Below, piece after piece: positions 1-8,888 of a stretch of DNA of 64,000 bases. Every line of letters starts with the position of its first letter. Position 1 is the first letter of the stretch. The position numbers were made by a program, and so were the translations under genes. The DNA is from Planctomycetota bacterium (GTDB taxonomy: Bacteria > Planctomycetota > Planctomycetia > Pirellulales > UBA1268), in the NCBI GenBank assembly GCA_003669605.1, contig QWOP01000042.1:1-64000 (forward strand). Reading direction: 5' to 3'. The notes under the pieces were generated by a model that was given only the letters and a program-made list of their open reading frames with translations, ran no database searches and was not told the origin of the DNA.

Positions 1-1438
1 CTAACTCCCGCACCAGCGGTGCAGGGCAGAGGCCGAGGAGTACGATCGTCGCCAACAGCGCCGTCAGCGCCACCCGCTCGCGGAGCAGCACCTGATGCCG
101 CGGGCCGTCGACGCTCGCCGGGCCACCAAACACCATAAACCACCCACGCATCACCGCGATCCCGGAAAGCACCGTGGCGGTGATCACGAGCAAGCCGGCA
201 TGGAGTTGCTCGTCGAGGCTCCCCGAGACGAGCAGGTCGTCGGCCACGAACGACAGCGTGCCCGGCAGTCCGATGGCCGCCAATCCAAAGAGAAGGAAGA
301 AGCCGGCCAGCAGGGGCGCATCGCGAAACCGCCCCTGGGGCGTCTCGAGGAGCAGCGGCCCGGCCCGGCTCTCCAGCGCCCAACCGACGAGCCCCAGGCC
401 CGTGAGCGCCAGGCCGCTGGAGATCCAGGTGCAAAAGGCGCCGTTGAGCTCCATGGGGAGTTTTCCAGCCAGCCCCGCCAGCACCAGCGCCGACTGGCTC
501 ATCGCCAGCGTGCCAATGAGGCCGCGAAGATCGCGCTGCACGACCGCCAGCGCCCCGCCGTAGGCGGCCGTGACCAGCGCCAACTGCGACAGGACCACCA
601 ATTCAGCCCCCACGCCGTCGCCATGATCGGCATGCCCAAAGAAGAGTCGCACGGCCGTATAGGAGGCCAACTGCGGCATCGTCGCGGCCAGCGCCGTCGA
701 CATCGGCGCCCCACGGAACAAAGCGGGATACCAGGAGTGAAACGGGAAGATCCCCTTGCGGACCAGTACCGCCAGCGCCACCAACCACCCGCCGGCGGTT
801 CCCAGACTGCCTCCACCCGGCTCCCAGGGAGGATCGACGATCATCATGATCGTGCCGGCGGCCATACAGGTCACGGCCGGCACCATCATCGTCGCATACA
901 CCCGGGCGGCGGGGTGTCCGCCCGGAGTGGCACGCGTGCTCTTCCAGGTGGGCAACGCCGTCACGATCCAGGCGATGATCAGCACCAGCGGGTGGGCGGT
1001 GGAAAACAGTGCAAACGTCGCACCGGCCCCCCAGAGGATGCGGGCCGTCGCCGCACCGTCGAGGAAACGCTTCGGAGCCACCAGCACGATCGCAAGTTCC
1101 ACCATCGCCACAAATGGAAGGAGCATGGCCGTGACACCGTCGACGTGGACGAGATAGCCGCCCCCCAGTCGCTCGCCAAGTTCGAGCGCCACCTCCGGTC
1201 CATTCACCCAGGTCGCTGTGATCACCAGGCTCGCCACCAGCGATATCGTCAGCGCCGCCACCGCCGGCTTCCGCGGACTTGCCGCGCTGCCACCGCGGCT
1301 GACGTAGAAGGCCGTGATCAGCGGCACGATCACCGCTGCTGCCAGGCTGACTACAAGGCGGCCGTCGTTCCCGTCGAGCGCGATCGTCCGCCCAAGGGCC
1401 ATCACAACCGTCGGGAGAGTCGTCCAGGCAAGGATCAC
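1..1438 (-). CDS. NuoM-like proton-channel subunit of a DAB-type carbon uptake operon (3' end cut by window)
   Basis: I translated this frame by hand; it runs open for 479 codons from a GTG at 1438 to the window edge. The product is a very hydrophobic, many-span membrane protein of the complex I antiporter-like family (NuoL/M/N, MrpA/D). It has a lysine in the typical broken-helix region (VRKGIFPFHSWYP) and a Glu in an early helix (VAMVELAIV). The GTG start overlaps the stop of the NuoL-like gene before it (GTGA, 1435-1438), so the two are almost surely coupled in translation. Standard DAB operons have one such membrane subunit, and this locus has two. It probably conducts cations alongside DabB; a regulatory or assembly role is possible. 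Confidence 0.8.
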   Translation of the reverse strand, partial: MILAWTTLPTVVMALGRTIALDGNDGRLVVSLAAAVIVPLITAFYVSRGGSAASPRKPAVAALTISLVASLVITATWVNGPEVALELGERLGGGYLVHVDGVTAMLLPFVAMVELAIVLVAPKRFLDGAATARILWGAGATFALFSTAHPLVLIIAWIVTALPTWKSTRATPGGHPAARVYATMMVPAVTCMAAGTIMMIVDPPWEPGGGSLGTAGGWLVALAVLVRKGIFPFHSWYPALFRGAPMSTALAATMPQLASYTAVRLFFGHADHGDGVGAELVVLSQLALVTAAYGGALAVVQRDLRGLIGTLAMSQSALVLAGLAGKLPMELNGAFCTWISSGLALTGLGLVGWALESRAGPLLLETPQGRFRDAPLLAGFFLLFGLAAIGLPGTLSFVADDLLVSGSLDEQLHAGLLVITATVLSGIAVMRGWFMVFGGPASVDGPRHQVLLRERVALTALLATIVLLGLCPAPLVREL

Positions 1439-2874
1439 CGCGATCTCCCCCGCAGGCGCCGCTCGGCCCTGGCTTCGGCCCGTTCCGCGCCCGACATCCC
1501 CAGCCAGTCAGTCCACGCCCGCTCAAGGTCCGCCAAGCGCTCGAGCAACCGCCAAGCGGGGCCGACCACAGAACGCGACACCACCATCTCTTCAAAACCC
1601 CGTTCCAGCGCCACCCGATACATCCACCGCTGCACGCTTTCGGGAAGCAGGCTGACGACAGACCAACCGCCGGCGCCCGGGTGGCCCCCCAGCGCCGCCT
1701 CGAGTTCGTGACGGTCGTGGAGCGCTGAGGGGGAGCGGAGGATCTGGAGACTGCGGAGGACGGCATGGCTGCAGATATGCACCAGCGCAACCACCCGCAG
1801 CCCGAGCCCAATCTCGACAAAGATGATCCCCGCCTGCGTCATCGAGGCGTAGGAGAGCATGCTCTTGAGATCGGTCTGCACGCGCCCCACGAGGGAGGCA
1901 TGCAGCGCCGTCGCGCTGCCAATCACAATCAGCGCCAGGCGGGCTAGCGGCGCAGCATCGAGGAGCGCCTCGCAGCGCAGCAGCACATAGGCACCGGCAT
2001 GAATCGAGAGGGCGCCGTAGAAGATCGCGCTCGATGGCGTCGGTCCTTCCATCGCCCGTGGCAGCCAGTTGGAGAACGGCACCTGCGCGCTTTTCCCCAT
2101 CGCCGCAAACACCAACAACAATGCCACAACCGTCGCAGTGGAGGAGGGAACCAAGCACTCCCCGTGCGGCCAGACGCCGCTGAACAGCCGTTCGAAGTCG
2201 CCCGACCCGACGGCGCGGTGGATCACCACGCCAGCCGTCAACAGCCCGACGTCGCAGATCCGGTAGGTGATAAAGGCCCGCAAGGCCGCCTTGGCGGCGT
2301 TGGTGCGGTCGTGAAAAAAACCGATGAGCATCGTGGAGGAGATGCCGAGAAACTCCCAGCCGGCAAAGAGCACATCGATGCTGCCGGCCAGCACCATGAG
2401 GTTCATGCCGGTGCCGAACACCGTCAGCAGGATAAAGAACCTCGTGAACCCCGGCTCCCGGTGGAGATACTTGCCGGCGAAGGCATTCACCAGGGCACAC
2501 AGCCCGGTGGAGAAACAGACGTAGGGGACCGACAAGCCATCTGCCACCAGATCGATGGTGGCGTCGTGGTGCCCCACCGAGAACCAGGTGCCTAAATGCA
2601 CCTGCTCAGGGACGAACCCCCGCAGGGAGAGAAGCACGAGCATCGCCAAGCCGGCCAGAAACGCGGCCGTGAAGCCAGCGCCGACGAGGCGGGTGGTCGC
2701 CCGTTCGGAAAGCGGTCTGTCGAGCAGCGCCGGCAGGCCGATGGCCACCAGCGTCGCCGCCGGCGCCGCCAACTGCAGGGCGACCAGCACCGAAACAATC
2801 GCGTGCGTCGTGTCGGCGGGAACCGTGAGACTGTCGAGGAACGCCGCAGCGATCACGGTGGCAGCGGGTGACAT
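1435..2874 (-). CDS. dabB: DabB-like membrane subunit (NuoL-type cation-translocating protein) of the inorganic carbon accumulating complex
   Basis: This 479-residue integral membrane protein belongs to the NuoL/MrpA family. The proton-antiporter motif around residues 225-250 is visible (MGKSAQVPFSNWLP then a GPTPSSA loop), with the functional lysine in place. It is shorter than NuoL (about 610 aa), as expected for DabB. I chose the ATG at 2874 because it overlaps the dabA stop (TGATG); a longer reading would run deep into dabA. By family knowledge DabB passes protons or sodium to power the carbonic-anhydrase-like partner DabA. Its location next to dabA and before a second complex I-like gene supports that job here. 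Confidence 0.88.
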   Translation of the reverse strand: MSPAATVIAAAFLDSLTVPADTTHAIVSVLVALQLAAPAATLVAIGLPALLDRPLSERATTRLVGAGFTAAFLAGLAMLVLLSLRGFVPEQVHLGTWFSVGHHDATIDLVADGLSVPYVCFSTGLCALVNAFAGKYLHREPGFTRFFILLTVFGTGMNLMVLAGSIDVLFAGWEFLGISSTMLIGFFHDRTNAAKAALRAFITYRICDVGLLTAGVVIHRAVGSGDFERLFSGVWPHGECLVPSSTATVVALLLVFAAMGKSAQVPFSNWLPRAMEGPTPSSAIFYGALSIHAGAYVLLRCEALLDAAPLARLALIVIGSATALHASLVGRVQTDLKSMLSYASMTQAGIIFVEIGLGLRVVALVHICSHAVLRSLQILRSPSALHDRHELEAALGGHPGAGGWSVVSLLPESVQRWMYRVALERGFEEMVVSRSVVGPAWRLLERLADLERAWTDWLGMSGAERAEARAERRLRGRSR

Positions 2875-5800
2875 CAGGCAGCCCCTTCCGCGGCCGGTTG
2901 CCGCGCTGCACGCAGGGTCTGTGCCGCCGTTCCCACTGCGGCGACTCGCGCCGGCGGGAGATGGCCGCGATGGCCGCGGTACCATTCCTCCGACCGGGGG
3001 ACGACGGCGAGTTGATCGACCTCCGGACGGAAGGGGACGAATCGTCCGTTCTCGAAGACCGCCATGGTGTCGCTGTCGGGGTCCCAGGACACAAGCTGCA
3101 CCCAGCGGTTCAGCACCAACCGCTTGACAGCCGGGACCTGCTCGGCAGCGGCCAGAATTCTTGCTTCCGAGCCATCGATAACAATCAACAGCCGCACCGG
3201 TTCATGGATCTCGACCATCTGCCAGGGAAGCCCGGTGCGGAGGTCGCTGGCATGGCCATCCATGACACCGATCAGGCCGCTGATGTTGTGCGGCAACTTC
3301 GTGCTGCAGCCGTACCCCACGGAATCGACCGAGGAGAAGAAGTATTCGAGATTGATCCCGGCGCCGACGGGGCCCACCGCCGCGAGCGTGCGGGCGAGGA
3401 TCGCCCCGTCATCGTCCGCCGTGGGATCATAGGAGACCAAGAAAGCGCGACGGTCGAGAAACAGCCCGCGGGTCCGAGCGCGACGCCCGATGACACACAC
3501 GGCGTTGGTGGCGTGCCCCAACTCGGGACGCACCTGCGCCAGATCGCCCGATCGCCCCTCGACGTGGCGAATTGCCTCCTCGGGAGTGATGTCGAGTGGC
3601 GCCGACTCGAAACGCCGGCAGCGTTCGTGGGCATTGGCGATCCGCGCCACCTCGACGACAGCCAGCAAGCGGTCGAGATCGGCCCGATGGTCGGCCGGAA
3701 CCAAGTCCGTATCGTACCACTCCACGGTGTCGGCGCAGGTGTCCTGCATCCCACCGAGAAAGCGGGTGTCGGCGGGGATCACGAGCCCCGACGCAGCGAG
3801 GCGGGAACGGATGCGGGGGTCATTGGCCATCTGCGCGAAGGCCCGGGCGTTGGGCCCGCCGCGTCCGCCTCCGCAGGCGCCGCAGTCATAGGCGCTTTCA
3901 TGTGGATTGTTGCGGCTCGACGAGCCATGGCCGATGATCGCCACGAGGCGGGCGAAGCCGCGCGTCAGGCCAATATCCTCCAGAACACGGCGGACGATCG
4001 CGGTCATCTCGGCAACGTCGAATCCTGGGCTCGTGCCGTCGGGGAGACGGGTTTCGTCTGGTCGCTCAAGCTCGAGTCGCGTGGGGATGCGGGTGGCCTC
4101 CGCGGCCCGCTTCCCCAGCGCGGCCGTCAAACGCGGAAAGACGACGCGGGCCACCAGCGGCACTGCGGCCACCGCCCCACCGATGGCCGTGAACAGTCCG
4201 CCGCGGAAAAGCGTCCGGCTGCCGCTTGAGACACTGCCAGAGATCTGCCCGACGCGGCGCCGGACCGCCTGACGCAGCCGATGGGACGCCAGGGCGCCAT
4301 CCATCGGCACCTCAATGATCGTGTGTGTAGGACGGACGACGATCGGGCACAGCGGCTTGGCCATCCAGTCGTCGACCCCGCGGTAGTACATCGGCACCGC
4401 AAAAAAGCCTGCCGTGCCGAAGGTTTCAAAGGCCGGCCCCTGCTCCTCAACATGCCGGCGAAAACTCTCGCAACGCTCGTCGATGCAGAACACCGCCTGG
4501 AGGAGCGGCCGCTTTGCACCAGGCGCCACCGCCCCCGCCGCGGAGGCCGCCGCATTGACCAGCAGGGAGTCAAGAATTTGCACCCGGTGGCGACGCTCAT
4601 AGGCGAGGTGAAACAGCCGTCGCCGGGCAAACCCGTCGAACCCGTGGATCGCCTGCTCGAGCCGCAGAATCTCGTTGTCATCGAGGGCGAGAATGTCGTG
4701 AGACGACAGCCCGATCCGCTGCGCCACCTGGCAAAGAAGAAACGCCCGGGCCACGCTGCCTGGGCCTCGACGGGCGGGGTGGCGGTCGCGCAGTTCGGTC
4801 CACAGTCCTGGCAGGTCGTCCGGGTGGCCGAAACGGGGAGCGATCCACTCGGCAGCGACAGAATCGAGAACGAGGCGGAGGGCGAGGAAGTCGGCCAGCT
4901 TCGCCGGGACCGCATCCACCGGCGCCCGGTCGGGGCGCTCCTCGAACTGGCGGATCATTCCCGCCCAGCCCCGCAACGCGAGGAGCGAGCGGATAATGAA
5001 ATCCTCCTCGACTGCCGGCGGGATGCCAATCCGATCGATCTCGGCTGCAATCACGTCGATGGCATCCCGCCCCCTGACCGCGGAAAGCGCCGCAGGGAGA
5101 CGGGCATTCCAGGGCTCCGTCGGCCCGCCGGCACGGGAATAGAGATCCACGACCGCGGCGAACAGCCCCCGCTCCCGCCCTGGCATCGGCCACGACGCCA
5201 CCCCCTGGTCGAGGAACGCGGCACAGACCCGGATCAAAAACGGATGCACCAGGGCGTCTGTGTCGATCGAGGGCTCAACGGCGACGATCAGGTCGCGGAG
5301 CCGGACTGGGGGGCGGACATGGACGATCGTTGGCCGCGATAGCGACACCGCCTCCACGCAGGCCTGCCACAACTCCGCGGTGGCTGGGTCGTCGACCACA
5401 TGACCATTCTCGGTGAGGGTCCAACGCACGGCCGAGTCGTCCTCCTGACGCAGGGGATGCTCCATCAGCGCCATGCACAGCGCCCGCAGAGTCACCCTTC
5501 CCCCGGCAAGCGTCTGTGCCGCCTGCCCGCCGAGGTCGGCGTCGACGACCGCCTCAATATCGGCCAGGCGGATCCTCCCCTTCCGCAGTTCCTCCCGGTA
5601 GCGTGCCTCGGAGAGGAACGGCTCGGTACCGAACAGGTGTGCGGCGTGGACGACCGCTTGCTCAAAGGGCTCGTCCTCGAAGGCATGCAGCGTGTTGTGG
5701 TGGATGAAAACGCCGATCGGACCCTGGGCCGGCAGATAATGCGACCCGCGCAACAAGGCACGCTCAATAGCAACGGCCCGGCCCGGTCCGGCTCCCAGGG

Positions 5801-5885
5801 AGACCGGGCCCGCGTCTTCGCCAACGCGCGACTGACTCGAATTCCCGTGCGCCTCGACCGGCGGCGACGGATTGGTGGTTCCCAT
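2874..5885 (-). CDS. dabA: DabA-like (DUF2309) vectorial carbonic anhydrase subunit for inorganic carbon uptake
   Basis: The 1003-residue product is a member of the UPF0753/DUF2309 family. The four zinc-site residues of Halothiobacillus DabA (Cys351, Asp353, His524, Cys539) are matched by Cys467, Asp469, His653 and Cys668, with identical spacing inside each pair (CIDER; GHGSSS; DCGACGG). The known family role is energy-coupled, one-way hydration of CO2 to bicarbonate at the cytoplasmic membrane, with DabB. It is the first gene of the operon (dabA, dabB, NuoM-like), reversed from the usual dabB-dabA order. The 70 N-terminal residues before the conserved region are low in complexity. In a non-autotroph the complex would feed anaplerotic carboxylases. 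Confidence 0.93.
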   Translation of the reverse strand: MGTTNPSPPVEAHGNSSQSRVGEDAGPVSLGAGPGRAVAIERALLRGSHYLPAQGPIGVFIHHNTLHAFEDEPFEQAVVHAAHLFGTEPFLSEARYREELRKGRIRLADIEAVVDADLGGQAAQTLAGGRVTLRALCMALMEHPLRQEDDSAVRWTLTENGHVVDDPATAELWQACVEAVSLSRPTIVHVRPPVRLRDLIVAVEPSIDTDALVHPFLIRVCAAFLDQGVASWPMPGRERGLFAAVVDLYSRAGGPTEPWNARLPAALSAVRGRDAIDVIAAEIDRIGIPPAVEEDFIIRSLLALRGWAGMIRQFEERPDRAPVDAVPAKLADFLALRLVLDSVAAEWIAPRFGHPDDLPGLWTELRDRHPARRGPGSVARAFLLCQVAQRIGLSSHDILALDDNEILRLEQAIHGFDGFARRRLFHLAYERRHRVQILDSLLVNAAASAAGAVAPGAKRPLLQAVFCIDERCESFRRHVEEQGPAFETFGTAGFFAVPMYYRGVDDWMAKPLCPIVVRPTHTIIEVPMDGALASHRLRQAVRRRVGQISGSVSSGSRTLFRGGLFTAIGGAVAAVPLVARVVFPRLTAALGKRAAEATRIPTRLELERPDETRLPDGTSPGFDVAEMTAIVRRVLEDIGLTRGFARLVAIIGHGSSSRNNPHESAYDCGACGGGRGGPNARAFAQMANDPRIRSRLAASGLVIPADTRFLGGMQDTCADTVEWYDTDLVPADHRADLDRLLAVVEVARIANAHERCRRFESAPLDITPEEAIRHVEGRSGDLAQVRPELGHATNAVCVIGRRARTRGLFLDRRAFLVSYDPTADDDGAILARTLAAVGPVGAGINLEYFFSSVDSVGYGCSTKLPHNISGLIGVMDGHASDLRTGLPWQMVEIHEPVRLLIVIDGSEARILAAAEQVPAVKRLVLNRWVQLVSWDPDSDTMAVFENGRFVPFRPEVDQLAVVPRSEEWYRGHRGHLPPARVAAVGTAAQTLRAARQPAAEGAA

Positions 5886-6167
5886 GAATTCTGCGCTGGG
5901 CTCCGGGATCGGTCACCAGCGGGTCTATCCCGTCGAGGGAGGGCGGGGCGGTCGCTGGGGGAAAGAGTCCGGCGGAAAGAACTATGCCTTACAACAATAG
6001 GATCGGGGTTTGGGAGGCGTCAGGCAAGACGATTGAGGGCTTGCAATCCAGCAAGCCCACCCTCCCACTGGCAGCACCGTCCCTGGGAAGCCCGTCGGTG
6101 GGGAGGGACGGTTGTGTGGTAGTATTTTTATCGCCCAGCCCTGGATTCCCTCGAGGGATACCACGAT
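5886..6167. promoter_or_regulatory. Divergent intergenic control region with a 9-bp inverted repeat and a 12-bp palindrome
   Basis: This gap separates divergent genes for DabA and the response regulator/phosphatase. It holds a perfect 9-bp inverted repeat (6076-6084 with 6104-6112, core ACCGTCCCT) and a 12-nt palindrome TCCCTCGAGGGA (6147-6158), the latter ending about 10 nt before the regulator's start and containing its likely ribosome site. An AT-richer patch (TAGTATTTTTATC near 6120-6132) could hold a -10 element. No confident gene was seen. Both repeats are plausible operators, but nothing shows which protein would bind. Confidence 0.4.
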
Positions 6168-7433
6168 TTGACCTCCCCGTCATCCCTTCCAACACCCGTT
6201 TCTGCTTCGCCCGCTGACCGCGCCGGCGGCGCTTCCGCCTCCGCGATCGTGCTCATGGTCGACGACCAGCCGATCATCGGTGAGGCCGTGCGCCGGATGT
6301 TCCTCGGAGTGGACGGGATCGCCTTCCACTATTGCCGTGATCCGGCCGCCGCGCTGGCCATGGCGAGCGAGATTGAACCAACGGTGGTGCTGCTCGACCT
6401 GGTGATGCCTGGCATCGACGGGCTCGAATTGCTCCGCAGGTTTCGCCACGAGGAACGCTTCCACGACCTGCCGATCATCGTCCTTTCCACCAAAGAGGAA
6501 GCCGCGGTCAAAGCCGAAGCCTTCTCGCTCGGCGCTAGCGACTACCTCGTCAAACTCCCCGACCGGGTCGAGATGCTCGCCCGAGTCCGCCACCACTCAC
6601 GCGGCCACACCGCTCTCCGCGAGCGGAACGAAGCCTTTGAGGCTCTGCGGGCCAGCCGACAGGTGCTGGCCAACGACCTGGCGAGTGCCGCGCAGTACGT
6701 CCGCTCGCTTCTGCCGCCGCCAGCCGTCTTGCCGGGCGTCAAAATCGACTGGCGTTTCATTCCGTCGGCCGATCTTGGGGGGGATGCCTTCGGCTACCAC
6801 CTCCTCGACGAAGACCACGTCGCCATCTACCTGCTCGACGTCTGCGGCCACGGCGTGGGTGCTGCCTTGCTGAGTGTCTCGGCGCTCAATGCGGTACGGA
6901 GCGAGACCCTTCCAAATGTCGATTTCCATGCCCCCGGTGCCGTTCTTGCAGCACTCAATCGGGCCTTCCGGATGGAACGGCAAAACGACATGTTCTTCAC
7001 AATCTGGTACGGGGTCTACGAAATCAGCAGCCGGCGGTTGCGATGGAGCGGTGGGGGCCATCCTCCAGCACTTCTCCTGACGGGGCCGACCGCCACCGGA
7101 TCCCATGGCGGCAACGCGAACCCTCAGCCAACCACCGCCCTGGCGCTTGAATCTGACGGCCCGCTCATCGGAGCCGTGGAGGGGATCGCATTCGAGACGC
7201 ACGACATCGCCGTCCCGCCCCGCTCCACGCTCTACGTATTCAGCGACGGGGCCTTCGAAATTGGCCTTAAAGACGGGTCAATGTGGACGCTGAGCGAGTT
7301 CCGCACGCTCCTCGAAACCCCCACTCCGGGAGGGTCGCAACTGCTCGACACCCTGGTGGGGCACGCACGACAGATCTCGAGCCATCAGGACTTCCAGGAC
7401 GATTTCTCGATCGTCGAGATCGAATTCAGTTGA
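6168..7433 (+). CDS. Response regulator receiver fused to a SpoIIE/PP2C-type serine phosphatase
   Basis: The 421-residue protein has a CheY-like receiver (about residues 26-145) with acidic pair Asp32-Asp33, phospho-acceptor Asp77 (VVLLDLVMPG), Ser107/Thr108 and Lys129. A short coiled linker leads to a PPM-type SpoIIE phosphatase domain (about 165-420), with GGDAFGY and DVCGHGVGAAL as metal-binding strings. RsbU/RssB-like proteins of this build dephosphorylate anti-anti-sigma factors when the receiver is phosphorylated. The start appears to be TTG: a GAGGGA ribosome site (6153-6158) lies 9 nt before it, and the first ATG (6255) would cut the first beta strand of the receiver. No partner kinase, anti-sigma or STAS gene lies nearby. 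Confidence 0.9.
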   Translation: MTSPSSLPTPVSASPADRAGGASASAIVLMVDDQPIIGEAVRRMFLGVDGIAFHYCRDPAAALAMASEIEPTVVLLDLVMPGIDGLELLRRFRHEERFHDLPIIVLSTKEEAAVKAEAFSLGASDYLVKLPDRVEMLARVRHHSRGHTALRERNEAFEALRASRQVLANDLASAAQYVRSLLPPPAVLPGVKIDWRFIPSADLGGDAFGYHLLDEDHVAIYLLDVCGHGVGAALLSVSALNAVRSETLPNVDFHAPGAVLAALNRAFRMERQNDMFFTIWYGVYEISSRRLRWSGGGHPPALLLTGPTATGSHGGNANPQPTTALALESDGPLIGAVEGIAFETHDIAVPPRSTLYVFSDGAFEIGLKDGSMWTLSEFRTLLETPTPGGSQLLDTLVGHARQISSHQDFQDDFSIVEIEFS

Positions 7434-7487
7434 TTTTCCCTGTTTTTCAGGGGGTCCTGCGACCCATGCGGCCGCAATGCAGCCGTC

Positions 7488-7515
7488 TTGCATGACGGTG
7501 GTGAATCCGTACACT
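7488..7515 (+). promoter_or_regulatory. Candidate sigma-70-type promoter of the tRNA-tuf operon
   Basis: TTGCAT (7488-7493) and TACACT (7510-7515) are separated by 16 nt and end 28 nt before the tRNA-Thr 5' end. This is the spacing expected for a stable RNA promoter. It is a pattern match only. Confidence 0.45.
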
Positions 7516-7543
7516 CAAGCGTTTCCCGTCCCGAGATCGGCCG

Positions 7544-7616
7544 GCTAGCGTAGCTCAATTGGCAGAGCAGCTGATTTGTAATCAGCAGGTTGCGGGTTCA
7601 ACTCCCGCCGCTAGCT
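7544..7616 (+). tRNA. tRNA-Thr (anticodon UGU)
   Basis: A full cloverleaf is visible: acceptor GCTAGCG pairs with CGCTAGC, the anticodon stem GCTGA/TCAGC encloses loop TTTGTAA with TGT at 7577-7579, and the T arm carries GGTTCAA. CCA is not encoded. It is the first of four tRNAs before tuf. Confidence 0.96.
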
Positions 7617-8045
7617 CACTGCGCAACCGTCGGTTGGCCTCATGCCGGGGACCATCAAGTTTGGAGTGTTGAATTCCCTGCTCGATGGCTTGAACTGCTT
7701 GAAGGCTCGTTGTCGGAGGTATCCGGGGCTGCCACAGCCAGCGACTGCATGATTGTCGTGCTTGTCGTGCCTGTCATGGCAGCAGATCGCTTCCCCACTC
7801 GCACACCGTCATTACGCGGAGTGGGAAGGGGACGCGGTAGAACTGCTGATAGCTTGGAAAAAACGGCTCCTGCCGCTTGGTGGACGGCCGCTCGGGCACT
7901 GACTTGCCTCACCACCGAACCGCTGACGCCTTTGCTCACGTTGGAAGCCGGGAGAGCCGAGAACCTCTTTTCACAGCCTGATCACTGCCCGACTGACATC
8001 GACAAAAACTTCGGCTTCCAGATTCGCCGGTACCAAAACACAAAG
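7617..8045 (+). other. 429-nt spacer between tRNA-Thr and tRNA-Tyr without a convincing gene
   Basis: No supported coding region was found. An open frame running from here through the downstream tRNA-Tyr has no ribosome site or recognisable motif and crosses the tRNA, so it was dismissed. In E. coli the equivalent gap is only a few bases. The spacer is probably removed during processing of a long tRNA-tuf precursor, or it hides internal promoters. Confidence 0.6.
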
Positions 8046-8127
8046 GGGGAGTTTCCCGAGCGGTCAAAGGGGCTTGACTGTAAATCAAGTGGCATTGCCT
8101 TCGCAGGTTCGAATCCTGCACTCCCCA
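8046..8127 (+). tRNA. tRNA-Tyr (anticodon GUA)
   Basis: Acceptor GGGGAGT pairs with ACTCCCC. The anticodon stem CTTGA/TCAAG encloses CTGTAAA with GTA at 8080-8082. A long variable arm marks a class II tRNA, as expected for bacterial tRNA-Tyr. CCA is not encoded. Confidence 0.96.
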
Positions 8128-8368
8128 TCCCCATTCGACTCACCAGCGCCTAAGTCGGCCAACAACACACAGCACATCCGAAAGCCACCCATACCTGCAG
8201 CGACAAAGCGACAGCAGAGCACGCCAACGAAGACGGAAGCAGAAGAAGGTCCCCTGATAATAGGATTCGCCCCAAGAACCTCCCCCCGACAAGAACACCC
8301 CCGAGCAGAGCGTCCGGCCCGTTCGATGCAAAAAATTGGGCCTCGAAGACCAATGCGAGGGACCATCA

Positions 8369-8439
8369 GCGGGTGTAGCTCAATGGTAGAGCAATAGCCT
8401 TCCAAGCTAAAGACGAGGGTTCGATTCCCTCTACCCGCT
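8369..8439 (+). tRNA. tRNA-Gly (anticodon UCC)
   Basis: Acceptor GCGGGTG pairs with TACCCGC through one G-T pair. The anticodon loop CTTCCAA holds TCC at 8401-8403, and the T arm has GGTTCGA. It is third in the Thr-Tyr-Gly-Thr cluster, with 241 nt of empty spacer before it and 240 nt after it. Confidence 0.95.
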
Positions 8440-8679
8440 CTGGAGAGATCGACCTGCTTTGAACCGCGTCCTCAATCGCTTCCTGATGGGCTCTTCTCGT
8501 ACCCCGCACGCAGCCATTCACTCCGCTCCCCAACGCCACACGCTTCAAGAGGAAACACCCCCCACCACCCCCTGCTGCCGCGGACGATTGACCGTCGCCA
8601 CCACCGTTGCGACGGAGTGCCATTGGGCCTCTGCAGACTTCAGGGAGTGGACACGAACCTGCCGCATGGCAGAACATCC

Positions 8680-8752
<73 letters not shown>

Positions 8753-8888
8753 TCCCAGTGCCGGGCCAAAATCGTACAGACCGGCCCGGTTGTCGGAAAA
8801 ACCAGTTCGGATTCGGATCGAGAAACAGTCGAACAACCTGCGGGCGTCGCCTGCAGGCACACCAGAGAGGAAGATCGAGGGAGAAAGC

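Noticed and set aside
95-1711. 538-codon plus-strand frame over the NuoM-like and DabB genes
   Set aside because: It is His/Arg/Gln-rich with no motif, while the minus strand gives clean membrane proteins.
2868-4229. 453-codon plus-strand frame opposite dabA
   Set aside because: DabA is supported by zinc ligands. This frame has Arg/Gly/Asp-rich composition typical of antisense reading.
5984-6217. 77-codon plus-strand frame between dabA and the receiver gene
   Set aside because: It overlaps the likely control palindromes and the TTG-started gene, and its codon use is unlike its neighbours.
7590-8153. 187-codon frame over the tRNA-Thr/tRNA-Tyr spacer
   Set aside because: It crosses the whole tRNA-Tyr, lacks a ribosome site and has no known motif.
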